NCBI GenBank assembly: GCA_019614645.1
Contig: JABWDB010000005.1
Location: 10,138,001-10,202,000, forward strand
Source of the DNA: Stratiolaelaps scimitus
Lineage: Eukaryota > Arthropoda > Arachnida > Mesostigmata > Laelapidae
DNA: 64,000 nt
Direction of reading: 5' to 3'
A model generated the notes under the pieces. That model did not search any database and had not been told where the DNA came from. It saw only the letters and a program-made list of their open reading frames with translations. Made by a program: the position numbers and the translations under genes. Of this stretch, positions 1 through 13,500 are shown one piece after another; position 1 is the first letter of the stretch, and each line of letters starts with the position of its first letter.

Positions 1-3000
1 GGTCAGACCGTCACCAGCAGCCTTGCACTCTAGTAGTTGCGGCCGCGGCAGCGGCAATGGTGGCCGAATTGGACAACAACAGCGCTGTGCTGGCGGCTCA
101 ATACGATATCTCTCTCGCTCGTTTTCTTCGTGTCTCTTTCTGCTAGAGCCGAATCGCCAATACGCCTTCGCCAATCGCACTTTGTTTGGCGTTAGCACAC
201 TACTTGTGGAGGACTAGTATACTATACCGCGGAGACAGACAGGGGTCTTGGCAACGGGTGTCGTTGGATTGTTGCCTGTGTTTACTAGAATTGCGGGGGA
301 TCCGTTGCGTGCTCTCTCTCTCTCTCTTTCTTTCTCTCGTTGTGTGCGATGCGGCTTCCGTGGCGGTCGTCGCCGTGCAGAAATAACCCCTCCGCTCGCG
401 CGGTTGAAGGATTCAGAGAAGGTGGTGTCGGCCTGTTGTCCCCTAGGCAGCCGAAGGCAAACGAACGACAGAGGAAGCCTAAAGCCATGAGGCCATCTCT
501 ATTGTGGGCCGGGGGCCCTTTTATTCCCTGCTCTCGCGTGGCGCGTCTCAACGTGCGTTCGTCCGTATTCGTGTGCTGGTGTGTTCATCGTCTTGTCCAC
601 CATCTTTGCTGCTGCCTGAGCCTCATAGGCGACGAGAAACACTCGTTTGTCCGCCCCGGCCCGGTTCGGCTACGACGCCCTATCTCGAACGAGGACGCGT
701 CTCCAACGGCTTCGCGTCGTCTCCTCTTCTACTCGTTTTTCGTCGTTGTCGTCTTCGTCGTTAGCTTCTTGTTCTTGAGATGCAGCAGCAGCAGCAGCCG
801 CCAGCTGCTGTCGTTGTTTTTGTGATCCGAAGACCCCCGCCGTCACCCAACGCGTACCTCGTCAGCCTTCCCCCCCCACTGCCCGCAGACCTCCATCAAC
901 GGCTGCCGTAGACGAACCCCAACTGTTCCCCATCACAGGAGAGACACACGCTGAGTCGACCAAAGGCGGTGAACGGCTCATGCCAGCTCCTTTTGCGGAG
1001 CAACTCTTCCGCCTCTACGACCAGGCCGCTCTCGGAGACTTGTTGTTGTTTCTCCCTATGTCGTCCGTCGCCGTACGACAGCGACGGTTGGGGATTGTGG
1101 CCCCCGCAAGACCAGAGTTAGTTGGGAGGGCGTTAGAAAACGGGGCACGCTGAAGGGGTCGAGGCTGCTGCTGCTGCTGCTGCTGCTGGAGGATCGGGGA
1201 TCGCTGCGTGGGCATGCATGAACCTTAACTTTGGAGTTAGACGAATCTCTTTTCTCTCCTTTCGCTGCTATTGCTGCTACTGTTCACTGCCTGCAATTCG
1301 CTGCCGCCTAGCTGGCAGGACGGGAGCCTGTCCACATAGCCCGCCTTCCTTAGCTAGGTCATCCGACCTCGGGGGACTACTAGCGCAGGGATTTGTGCCC
1401 GCCGCGTATTGCAGCACGCGTCTGGCTCCTCCGCCACCACCCGCAAGTGGGCGAGCGCCAGCGCACGCCACTGCAATACAACTGGCGTTGGCTGCGGAGT
1501 AACAGAAGCAGCTGAAGCAGCATCGCGGTGTCGTTGGCGGCTCCCACGGGAGTGAGGTTACGCGAGGCGGTGACACCCAGCCTTTTTGGGGGGCATCCCC
1601 CGCAGAAAACCCGAGAAGATGCCTGGCGACGCCTCTAGCTTCTTCCGTTCTATATATGGTAGACTCGTCCGCCACACACCGGGCTCCCCTGAGCCGACTG
1701 CGACCAACACTTCGCCAACACCCCTGACTGACACCCGAAGACAAACCTCGAGACAAACCCGACCGACACAAACTCGCGACCCGACCGTCCAAGCCGCGCC
1801 CCGCAAATAGGGGATTTGCGTCTTCTCACATCGTGCTCGTCGTACATACACACAACACGAACGGATACATCCGCTGCTGCTGCTGAAGCCGCAAAGACGG
1901 ATACGCGTTCGCCGAGACACGACGTCGACGTGCCCAAGTTGCCTGTTCGCCTACATGTACGAGTTACAAAGCCCCCGTGCGTCCGCAAAGAAACAGACAC
2001 ACAAACACAGCGTAATAGTCCACTGGCGGCCGCTGCGTAGGAATAGAGTCCAGAAAGAGAGAGAGACAGAAGGAGAGGACGACCATTCGACTCTAGAATT
2101 TGTTGGAGTGTTGAACACAAGTAGGTTCAGTTGGGTACAGCGGAAGCAGCAGCTCCGGCGGCAGCACAACGAGCTGGCTGGTTCGCTGCCGACGAAGGTC
2201 ACTGCGTTCTTCGAGGCAGCATTTGGTGATTGCACTGCGGCCACGATGCTGCGGTGTTAATGCCTATAATGTTTGGATTCTCGGTGCACTTCCGGTATTG
2301 AATTTTACGTGAATACGTGAACTCATCTGCAAGGAAGAACATTTCAACGGTTATGTCTATTAGTCTGTGGATAGGGGTTGCATTAAAACCGTTTTCGTTG
2401 TATGTTTAATAAATACAAATAATAGAAAAGCAGCACACTGTAGAACGAGGTCTATTTTGTTTCAACACCTTTTGAACCTTTGAAGGACCGCCCTTTTGTT
2501 TCTTTGTCAATAATCATTGCCGTTACACTTGCGACATTGTGCGACACTTGGGGCAGATAATCGCCCAATCCCGAGCGACGAAACGAAATAGTCTTTCGCA
2601 TAATCCTCTAAAGCAGGTAGTCAGCTGGACATAGTCAAATTAAACAATTTAGATTCCGACTTGGCAATGTTAATACTACTATCTGCTTTAACGCAAAAAC
2701 GAATCGTTTTCTCCACTAAAGTTTGCATAAATGCCTACTCAAGGTTTTCAGCGGAACCTGCGAAAATAGGTACGACTCAAAAATAGCCAGTTCAAAAACA
2801 TCATTATTATCGTTTTCCCCAGCTTCTGTACTACGGGATAGCGATAACTGACGCAGAGTCGCAAAGTTGCAATTGTAGTAATAAAGGAGGCAGTTCTAAA
2901 TATGGCCAGGTTCAAACCCACACCATGACGTGTACCTGCCCAACAACAATGGTTTAATAAAGAAAGTATATTCTAACTAGGATGCTACTAACGCAGCGAC

Positions 3001-3540
3001 GCTTGTATGATTATACATTTAGTCTTCTACAATAAGGGGAACTGACTTCCCTGTTCGTCCAACAGAAATCAAGCAGACTACCGACCACAAAGTGGTTTCG
3101 CCCATTTGTTCGTGGATTATGTGCTGGACGGTGGTTTGTCCGGTGTAGCTTCCATGCCCGAAACTGCAGTGTTAGAACGTCTGCTCCTTTCGGTACTTCT
3201 TTAGTAAAGTGCATCTGAGCGTCGTTCGGCGAGCGCCGGTCGGTCAATGTACCAACCGAGTGTAGGCTGCTTTCAGGTTTGCTTGCTGCCTTGCCCGGCC
3301 TCCTAAGTTTGTGTCTGCCTTGCAAGCACCTAAGGCCGTAACCTAACGAACTACAACCGGCAAACCGTGAGAGGCGGTGGAGTGAGGCCGGCAAGCAAGA
3401 ACCTGCTGCCTGTTGGTGACGTGGGTCTACTGCAGTGGACGATGTCAGCGGAGAACTCTTCGTCGGCGTTTGCCGGCGAAACCATCTATATGGCAGATGA
3501 TGGCTGCCGCCTCTCATCGTCATACCACATTCTGCATGTG
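1..3540. other. GC-rich repeat-bearing patch then AT-rich sequence; no gene recognised
   Basis: Bases 1-2240 are GC-rich with CT and CAG runs and overlapping frames on both strands. One + strand stretch (780-1153) is open for about 125 codons without an upstream ATG, but I recognise nothing in it. An AATAAA lies at 2408-2413 (+), which could be a poly(A) signal for an unseen transcript. Bases 2450-3000 are AT-rich and featureless. Frames at 3011-3549 are unrecognised on both strands. Confidence 0.4.
1164..1188. repeat. (GCT)8 trinucleotide repeat
   Basis: Eight GCT units. On the minus strand they read as a Gln run in a short open frame (MPTQRSPIL then poly-Gln), but the frame has no further support. 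Confidence 0.85.
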
Positions 3541-6500
3541 ATTATGTGAAGGAAGCCGTGGACGGGGGGAATGGGGGTTGATGGGGGAGGGTCCTAGCAT
3601 AAATAGGTGCGAGAAAGAAGGATAAAATTAAAGGAGAGCTAATGAGAACACGCGAGCAGGAAGAGAGCAATGAAAATGGAGAGAGAGAGAGGAATATACT
3701 GCGGGGGGGTGAAGGGGTTGACGCGGAGCTAAGTACGATCACTCAGTCTCGCTACGTCGTTGCGAACGCACGGCGACGGATACAGTATGGTTGCGTAGCA
3801 CAGGTGTACGCGTGGTAACACACAATGGCGAATAGAAGGAGTAGTAGCAGGCTGCTCAGGACCTTCCTTTGGTCCTGACGTCGTAGTCGCTGCCGGCGTC
3901 TGCCTCGCCTCGCCTTGCGTCACATACGGACATACGTCGGTGTTAATTGCTATCTCGTTGCGGCGGAGTCGTCCACCACTAGCCAGCCACTCGACTTGTA
4001 ATGGCCAGTAATGGGTAATGGTCAGAGACAACGGGAAGAAGCTCGGACAGCGAGAGCATCAGACAGCATCACTACAGCAGCGTACGGCACTCGACGTAGT
4101 AACAGGTTAACTGTGGAACCAACACTCGAGAGCGACAGCGTGCTGGACGGTTGCCGGACAGATGGAGGGGGACGACATTGGACAGGTTAGCTAGTGCGCG
4201 CAGAGTGGGTGCAGTGCGCGCAGAGCAGTGAAACGAGAGAGAGAGAGAAGAGACGGGGCTAGGATAAGAATATAGTTCGGGCGAGAGATAGGAACAAAGT
4301 TAAGGTGGAAGATAGAGAGAGAGAGAGAGAGAGCGACAGACAGACAGAGATCGCTCGCGAGAGACACACACACGTAAATGGGACGACAGCTCTGCAGCGG
4401 TGACTGCTACTCACTAAGAGCAGTCACTTGACTTGCAGAGGGAACGCGATCGGGAGTGGCATCAGCCTGTTGTCTCATCTTGTCTGTGTCACCGTCTGCT
4501 CGCGGGCAGGTGCCGTCCATCGGTAGACGGCGTGCGGGGCGTCTCCGGCCACTTGCTGCCGACGACGACGACGACGAGCGACTGCTGCTGCTGCTGCGGG
4601 CGGCCGTCGTCTGCTGCGAATGCGTACGTGCTCGGAGTCGAGCTTAGCTGGCATTTCGAGTGCAGAAAGAAATGGCTGAGCCGGACAGGTACAACTCGGG
4701 GTCGCATGCGAACAGAGTCGGCGAATTGTCACTTTTGTCGCCGAAGTTGCTTCATCTGATCGTGTGTACGAACACTCAGCTGTACAATGAGTGTCGTTTC
4801 GTGTGAGGCTTTGACTGACGTTGCCAGCGTTGACGGGTACACCTATTCATCATTGGTCGTGACCAGAAATGATAGCGCTTCACCAAGAGGAAGAGCAGAT
4901 GACCATGCAAACAGCCGCTCTATAACATGAGTATTGTAAAATCGACAGTAATCATCTTTGAGGAGATGGTAGTTTGTTTATTTTTGTGTGGATGCGCTAT
5001 CATACATGGGCAGCCCCTACCCAATGATGCCGTAACGTCAATGTCCGCATAGAGACATTGCCTCTATAGTACATTTAAATCAAGGGCATGTTTCATCAAG
5101 GGCACAAACATTTGCGTTCCTCTACCAAGGTTCGTTCATCTCACGGAGAAGAGACAAAGATTGTGTAATTCACATTGCTCACCTCATTGTGTCGTGAGGC
5201 GAACGCCAGAGGTTGCTGTATGCCGCTATCTTTACATCAACCAGCTCTGCCACGTGGCGGATGACCTGGTCCTCACGTGATCTGACCTAAATAGACGGTG
5301 TTTTTACTTCATCCGTCCCTATCACTTGCAGTGGGCAAGCATCCTTGACGAACTTCTGCATACGAGTAGCGAAGGCTAGCAGCCAACGGCAGAATCACCA
5401 ACATTGCAGCAGCTGCGATTATACGTTCACTGGACGTTGACCGGACCTTCGCAGACGTAGTGGCATCAGTAGTAAGAGTATGAATGTAGTTCTGGACTAC
5501 TGATCTCCGTCCACTCCACTGGCACGGCAACGACTACCCTACGACTACTCTGAATGCTGTTAGCCAGCGGGACATTCGCCCCTGGTCGCCGAATCTGCAT
5601 TTCCCAGCGCGCGCGGCGCTGCTCCGCCGCGTGCAGCGGATGCAGGCATTAGACGGCAGCCAGCTGCATGCGTCAGCGTTCCTGCTGTGTCGGCAGTATC
5701 ACCTGAACCGGCTGAGTGTATGTCAGACGAACCGTGTCACAGGAAAGCCTAACTGGATGGCGTCATTCAAACAACACCGGAGCGAACGTACGCGGGGGCC
5801 GAGGGGAGCGACCGCCGACGACAACAACGACAACAACAATAGTAACAACAACAACAACAATATCAACAACAATAACAAGCAGACCTTCTTACCTGGCCTC
5901 AACCACTGCTAGTGGTGGTGCTGTGGCCGCTGGGTGCAGATTCGCATTTATGCTATTGCTATTTCTACAGTGGGGAGTCGTTCAGCCAACCAACCAACCA
6001 ACCAGCCAGGCGGCCTCGGTAGTGCTGCTGCTGCTGTTCCGTCTCCACGTCTCCTCCCTTGGGAAATACAGACAACTTTGCTCATCGCACGCATCTTGTA
6101 ACTGCTTCAGCAGTAGGCGCGTCTCGTTCGAGCCAACGTTTTGCCTCTCTCTCTCTCTCTCTGTCTCTCCCGAGCGAGCAAACCTCGAAATGTGCAGGTT
6201 AGTTTCCTCTTCATCAGACAACAAGCCAACTCCGGCAGTCGTCGTACTTGGCTGACGTGATTCCCTGCTCCACCGGGCGGTACCCAGTGGTATGGTAGTG
6301 TACCAAAAGTATCCAATGCATTCGACTTTGCGTACAGACGCTAGCCACCAGCGCCGAGCGAGCCAGCCAACATTTCAAGGTTGTGCGTCTGGCAGTGTCT
6401 CTACTCGTCTCCCTGTATCGCATCTGGGCAAGTCGGTGCAGCACAACAGATCGTCACTTGAATAGTCATTGTTTTATGCCCCTGGTGTATTTACGAAGCT

Positions 6501-8640
6501 GCGGAGTTAGAGGGAGGGATAGAGAAGGGGAGATTAGCCGATAGTTTTCAACCAATCTAGCTTCTATCCATGTGTCTGTCAGCTTGCTTGAATGAATCAA
6601 TCTACTGCGAGTTCAATGACGTAGTGGGTCGTGCCGTGGTCTCCCAGCGCGAACGCCACCATGTGGACTGCAACAGCTGTCTCTCCGTATATATACGTCG
6701 GTTTTTCTGCCAGTTGATCCATTCCCGTATCCGATCGAGTCTAGCCGTGGCTCAGATCCTTGGCAGCATTTCGTAAGTCAAGCCTCCAAGCCATGTAACA
6801 ATCTGGTCTATTCGTTGACTGGTGGGAATCGCGACTCGGCAGCCGGAATCCGACAGCTCCGAAAGCCAACTGCATAGGTAACCAAATGGGCCGCGCCAAC
6901 CAAAGCAGGACGCCGATAACGCATTTCGCCAACGAAAGCCCTGGCGGTGTTTGGCAAAGAGGCGCGCAGCGCATCAGTCGGAAGAGATATCGAAGAGACA
7001 CGTTTGCGAACGAACATTTGTTTGCTTCGAACAAACTTTTCATGAACATATTGTCATGGGCCGAAGAGGCAGCGGAGGAAAAAAGCTGGATTCGCGGGGT
7101 TCAAGAGAACGCGGGGTCTATCAAAGTTATGTATGTCATGATGTACCCGATCCGACGGCCCCGTTGTCATAGGACAACCTCGTCGGGCTGGCTCTTGCTG
7201 TCTACGGGCCAAGTTCACACGCCGGTGGGCGAATCTCGTTTAGCAGAACGAACCACTCACTGTGTGTGCGTTTGTGTTCCGTCGTCGTGATCAAACAAGG
7301 CTCTTCGGATGTCTTTGCTAAAGACATTCTCCGAGATTGTCATCTGGGTCTGGTGTGTATCTGTGTATATATACAATATGTGAGGGTGTGCGTCTGGGAG
7401 TGCACATGACATGCGCGTGTGGTCTCAGGATCAGCGCAAACGTTGGCCGAATGTTGTGGAAACGCTGAATTGAAATGGAAAGTAACAATCCGTTTTAATT
7501 TACAAGTTCCTTTAAGAAAAATATAGCGCCTGGTAGATATGCGGGAGGACGGTGCGGCTACGGCTGCTCATACAAAGTGATGATGACGGCTTAAGCAAGA
7601 TGTCCTGAATTAGACGTCACTTCTAGATTTATTACCAAACGAATATAAATATTGTTTACGATTGCAATACGTGGCCGTAAGCAAATGGGGAGTGAGGGAT
7701 GCGCAGCAAGTAATAGTAATGTTTGAAGCTGAATCGTAGCTAACGTCAGAAGAAGCTAGCGTCAATGTGGGCTGCTAAAATCGAAAACCTTCCTGTTATT
7801 GAATGGCCCCGTCTCTAGCGGGAAAATACGGACCTATTCTGCATGACTCAGCCCCACATTTACAACGCACTCTGGCGCGAATTCTGATTTGGATGTTACC
7901 GTGCTTGAATCCCACTGCCAGCATAAGGAGTATCCGTTAATCAAAAGTTGCATCAAGGGACGACATCCAGACCACCGTCCATAAACGCCTTCAGCGATAA
8001 TACTAAACGGAATATGCATGCTCTCGTAACTGGATGTGGGTGCCGTTTCCATACTCTCATCTTGTATGAGACGGCATTTCAAAAAACAACATTTCCAAAC
8101 ATTTCACTGGAGACGCGATATTTTTCCAACACATTTTATGATGGGAGTTAGCCCCAGATTATTGCCAAAGGAAAACACGCATTAAAGGAGCTCCATTGTG
8201 TCTGCTTGGTAAACGAAACGACGACATGCGTGAATTTGCATCAAAATGGCGTTCCGATGAGACCGGAATCCACATATTAAGCAAAGAAATTGTTATGTTA
8301 CTTTTTAGAGTTCTCTCCCTTTGCCGAACGCTAACGTCTCAAAGGCACACTTTAAAGAGCGGGCCGAGAGCCTTCAGAAATAGTACATACTGTATATGGT
8401 CAGGTTCAACAATGAGATGCTAATATCATATTTTTGAAGCATTCCTCCAACGCATGGGGCATTTTGTGGGACGTGCTGTAGAAAAAAAGGGGCTCTAACT
8501 CTCAGTATGGGCGCAGAAACATGAAGTTGTCTAAAGTGCTAAAAATAATCGGGACGGTGTAAGAAGACTACAAAGATAAAACCGTTTGATTGGTTAATGT
8601 AACTGATCATTCCTTATAAAGCAATGCGACAATATGTATA
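3541..8640. other. Intergenic or intronic sequence, no gene recognised
   Basis: Bases 3541-4400 are purine-rich on the + strand, with GA runs (4314-4334). Bases 4550-4600 carry GAC/CTG repeats, 5810-5880 carry AAC repeats, and 6140-6165 a CT run. A tetranucleotide AACC run lies near 5990. From 6470 to 8640 composition is balanced and no exon, RNA or mobile element was identified. Confidence 0.4.
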
Positions 8641-8664
8641 TTTGGCACCTTTCTTATAAACACC

Positions 8665-8668
<4 letters not shown>

Positions 8669-8699
<31 letters not shown>

Positions 8700-8731
8700 G
8701 CAAAAATGTTATGTTATATATATATATATAT
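8669..8731. repeat. Two (TA)n tracts flanking a SINE-tail-like string
   Basis: (AT)n at 8669-8694, then AAACCGCAAAAATGTTATG, then a second TA tract ending near 8731. The middle string matches the tail of the SINE fragment at 18377-18430. Confidence 0.8.
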
Positions 8732-8734
8732 CAT

Positions 8735-9880
8735 TAGAATCACCTGAAAACCGCAGCCTATAGCATTATAATTTGTGAACCTTAAACTTATAATAAGGTA
8801 GTGATAAACAAAGAGCGAGCATTATAGAGAAAAAATATTCATTGAAAAAATAATTCAAAAGTGTTTATCTGGGAGTTGAAGTTAAAGGCCATATAGATAT
8901 TGTAAGGTACCTCACCCTGTACCCTATGTTGTGTGTTTAATAACTAGATTGCGACTTTTTGAATCCTTTTTCCTATTTAATTTAATGCAAAACTTCGAAA
9001 AACTAACATCCCTAATTTGAAGCTCCTTAGTGCTCCCCGCTCTCTCGATAGCATTTGATTTGCAACCATTCAGATAGCACTGACAAATATAGGGCATCTG
9101 TCTGCGACGTTCTCTTAACGATTGACTGCCAAATAAAGAGTTTTTAGTCTCATTTGAGGATTCCAAAAATTGTGACATTGTTAATTTTATTGCTCGATTG
9201 TGGATGGAGGTATTGATCTCAGACCCGCCAAAGGGGTGTTTGCGTTAGAGAAGGGATATCTCTTTACGACGAGCCAATAAAAAGGCACCTTAAAATTAAG
9301 CACCCGATTTGTCGAAATGGCATGGAATGGCCGATATACATGCAAGGGTTACGCTTGTCTAGATCGAATATCGTTTCTGTTCCTACCCGTAATATATTTG
9401 AAATAGTCGCCGCCGCGCCGCGAGCAAGGCCTGTCGGGGCCGTGATGCTCAGATGTTTCTGTCCTTTAAAAAAAATTGTATGAACGAGGCCTGTTCATTA
9501 TTTAGCAGAGGCAAAGCAGCCATCTGAATTATGCATCGTGTTTGTGTTACGATCGAACTAGAGTCCGTCTCTTGCAAGGAACGAAATCATACGAAGACGA
9601 GTTTGATATACCGTGCTGGTCTAGTATCAAACGAACGGGACAACGAGGAGGCCATTTCGCTAATCCTTGTGGCACATGTGGAATCTAATCTAAAAACCGA
9701 ATCCTTCCGCGTAGCGTTGCCGTTCCGAGTGCAGTGGAATGGAGAGGCAATAGAATATATATATATATATATATGCTGCGTCTATTATTGCACAGTCTTT
9801 CTCGTTTGCACACACGCTTAAATCCGCAACCAGCAAACAAGCGTGTTTAGACATCCCCATGATTGTGATCGTTATTTTCT
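8735..9880. other. AT-rich interval, nothing recognised
   Basis: AT-rich sequence with one (TA)n tract at 9754-9774. The short minus-strand frame at 8924-9178 shows no family motif. Confidence 0.4.
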
Positions 9881-9881
9881 G

Positions 9882-12800
9882 CTACGCCTCGTTCAAGTTG
9901 CGCACATTTTGAAGGGAATTAATCGCTGACAATTCTCCCCTCTCTCCGTCCCGGCCGCTCACGCTTTGTGCAAAAAGTCGAACAGATCTGCGTCTCCCCA
10001 CCGTTGTCACTGTCGACAAACTACTACAGCTAGACCGAACTGCGGTTCTTCTACCGAACCGGCGGTAGCTAGCAGTGCCCGGGGAAGGGGTTCGAGGAGG
10101 CGAGAGTCGGTAGCAAATAACTGGAGCAAACTGGCACCCATAAAAGTCCGTCGGCAAAAGTGCTGGGGGCTCCGCGAAAGGAGTCGATGCGGACAGCGTG
10201 TACCACTTACTACACGGTACAACGAGATGTTGCGAACGGGGCCAGAGCTCCCCGAGTGCTGTTATCCTGGAGCAGATACACACACATACACTGGATGCTG
10301 TGGAGTGAGTGGAGAAGAGCGGAACTGTCCAATGGGCAAAGAACAGAGGGTTCGTGGATCGAGTTAGCGGCATAGCAGCAGCAGCAGCCTGGTAGTCGGG
10401 TAGTGATGGTAGTTGTAATAGTAGCTCGTAGTAGTGGTAGTGGCTGGAGTGAGTCAAGAAGAAATAGGACGACTGACGTCTGTGGGTCCCGTCTGGCCCT
10501 GCACACAGCCTGTCTGGCCGCATAGCCTGCTGCTCTCTGTTCGTTCTCGTCTCAGATCTCTCGTTTTCTCTCGATTTCTCCATTCGCGTTGCTTTTCGCC
10601 TTCAGGGTTTGCCTTTTCTCGGACAAGGGGTGTAAAAAGACGGGAAAAAAGACGACGCGGTGGTGGCGGCTACTCGCGACGAATAAATAGAACATAGGGC
10701 AGTCGGCAAGTGGTCGGCAAAGCAAAAGTCAGCGTGGAAGGCCCAAGCCGTTCGAACATCTATGAGAGCTGAGGAGAGGCACCGAAGAGTCACGGGAAAA
10801 GATCTAAGAGTGGGTTGAAGGGTCGGGGAAGCTGAGAGGCAGAAATGTGGGTCGAAATGGGGACCCGACCGGACCGCCCGGGGCTGTCGATTTGATGGCA
10901 AGTGCAATTATTTGACCCAACTACCCCATTGACCTCCCCGGCATACTCCCTCGTCCAGTACACAGATGGCCGGAGCAGACCAGATACAGGGAGGGCCACC
11001 GACATAAAGCCCCGTCACAGGCTCAGCATCGCAGTTGCATGAAGGGTGAAAGCGGACAGACAGCTAGATGGGGCCTAAAAACGGGTTTGGGCACCACTTG
11101 AGGACCCGCTCGCGCAACACAGTCGGACGCCATGGTCCCGGAAAGAGAGGGGAGCCTAGGCTGGGAGTGTCGGAAAAGACAGGAGCTGCGTTCTCCACCA
11201 GCACTCTTCTCCCGCAACGCTGCGAATGGAAGAAGGAGAGAGGCTAGCGGCAGGCAGTCGCAGCAGTATGCCGATATAGTACTAACTGGCGTTAGTGTGC
11301 AATCGTGATAGGCAAAGAGCAGTAGGGAATTGAAGGGTCGGGGCGAAGAAAAGGACTGGGCCTAAGAAGACAGAACGAAGCCGGGGAGCGCGGGGCCCAG
11401 CAGAAACGGGCATCAAAGGGAATACGAACGGCGCGGCCGAGTTTGGCGACTGCCTACCAAGTCGCTTGTTGCTGCCGCGGCGTCGACTGATGATCGATGG
11501 ACGCGACACTTGGCCAACAACCACAGAAGATGGGAGCAAGAATCATGCCTAAAACACAACCACTGTTCCTGAAGACTGCTCTCTCTCTCTCTCGTTATCA
11601 CTCACCCTCTGTCTTTGCTTAGAATCCACGTGACGAAAGGCCACAGCCTATTGGGATTCATCATATAGAGCCAGTCCCGCCCCGTGCCGCCCACCGTATT
11701 TTGCCAGTTCTTGCCTTCGCTCCTCTCCACCGTGGACCTCGTACTGGGACCTTTTGCTCTCTCTCTCTCTCTCTCTCTCTATCTCTTCTTCGTTCGTTTT
11801 CTAGTTATTTGCTTCCGTGCAGCCTGTTCTGTTTCCCTGCTCCGTACAGTTTCCTTCTGAGCAAGACCCGAAAGGCAGCAGCCGCAGTAGCTTGCACGTG
11901 AATCTATATTTGACGCGTGCGCCCGTTTCTCGAATTTATGTTTCTCTCCTCCTCCTGCTTCCCCCTTCGCTCTCTCTCTCTCTCTTTCGCCCTGTACTAC
12001 TTCGTTGTAGAAAGGATGAACGAGCTGCAAGTCGTGAAGATAGTAGCGGATGCGGCGGATAGGAAAAGACTGAGAGCAAATTCCTCGCTGCTAAAAGGGG
12101 ACGCCGTTGCTCTGTGTGCTGCCCGCAGCAGGACGTAAGCGTCGTGCAAAGAACGGCTAGAGTGAGCCACGACGGTGGGGAGTGGATGAGGGTCGTCAAG
12201 GGATGCAGAAGTCCCGAGGTGCTTCCGCTATCGGGTTAGACAGAGCGGGACGGGCGGTGACTCCGCCCGCGGCACAGGCCCAAGCGTGAGCCTATGAAAT
12301 CAACACGCGGGCTCCATTGTGCTGCACTGGCACGGGGCTGGAAGGACCCGGAGCCATCCGCGGCACGTGGACTCGTAGTGGAAGCGTAGTATTATATATA
12401 GTGGTGCTAGCCAAAATATAATACATAGAACTATTATAGCAGCAGTAGTCATTATTATCGACGGATGGATGGATGGCGACATCGATTAGGGGCACGAATG
12501 AACGCTCGTACAAGGCTGGTGAAAGTCAAACTCGCCGCGAAAACCGACAAGGTATACCTACATAGGATAGGCTGTGTCAGTGAGGCCTATGCATGGTGTG
12601 TATTTATATGTGGTAATCTCGGGCGACAGCAGCATGTATCTTTGAGTGGGATCATATGGAAAGTCGGAGGGAGAATATACATCCTTTGGCGATGCCTGCA
12701 CTTGGTGAAGGCAGTAGAAAAGCGTCGGATCGTGAGAGATCGAGTGGCTGATTGAAAAAAACATGGCCCGGCTAATATGAGTGCAGCGGGAAGTAAAACG

Positions 12801-13500
12801 AGCGTAACGCAAAGATGACAGCACAGGATTTTCTGGTAGGAGCGCCCGAGCATCAAGTTGTACTGAAGCGGAGCTTACAACTTGGCCAGATAAGCGATTG
12901 CAGCTTCCGCTCAAGTTTGTCTATGAAACTTACGGCTAATATGGTATATGTGGCGATTTGGAGGTTGCTGTACAGTTACAAGAAACATTGTTGGTAGTAT
13001 TACTTGTAGAAATACGTATGTATTACTGTTCACGTATGTCGACCATACATGACACCGTCTAAACGTGACTTGTAATGTACGCATTTCAAATATATCTTCA
13101 AAATTGAGATTGCATTTGACAGAGGAAGGGCAAAAGGCCACCGTTGTCAGAGCCCATGGGAAGGTTGTAATGCGGTCATATATGCGTTCATTTTCGGTCG
13201 GTCGAATCGGTCGAGTCACCTATTTTTGAATGGGTGTAGGCGCTTGAAACGATGTCACGTTCACACGGTGTAGAGGTTCTGTACCAATGAAAACCCGAAG
13301 CCAATTTAGATCCAACCGGTCATGCCGAGTACTCCGGATCCTAATGGGTTCAATTCGTTAATTCACCATTGAATGCATCGAAGTGATCTGTCATTTGTGC
13401 GACCTGCTACGGTTCGCTATTTAACGAGCGGGAGAGGGTACATATGGTAATTGCTAATTTTTAGCATGAAGTAACTACCGCCACGATTTAGGTTCTGCAG
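9882..13500. other. GC-rich patch with CT/GA runs, no gene recognised
   Basis: A 233-codon minus-strand frame at 9882-10583 has Ser/Pro/Cys-rich, low-complexity content and an overlapping open + frame, so it is not called. Bases 10590-11260 are G+A rich on the + strand. CT runs lie at 11578-11593 and 11757-11780. Bases 12250-13500 hold nothing recognisable. Confidence 0.4.

Noticed and set aside
2900..2925. B-box-like GGTTCAAACCC on the + strand
   Set aside because: No matching A box or tRNA-like stems could be found upstream.
9882..10583. 233-codon open frame on the minus strand
   Set aside because: Low-complexity Ser/Pro/Cys/Ala composition, competing + strand frames over the same bases, and no recognisable domain.
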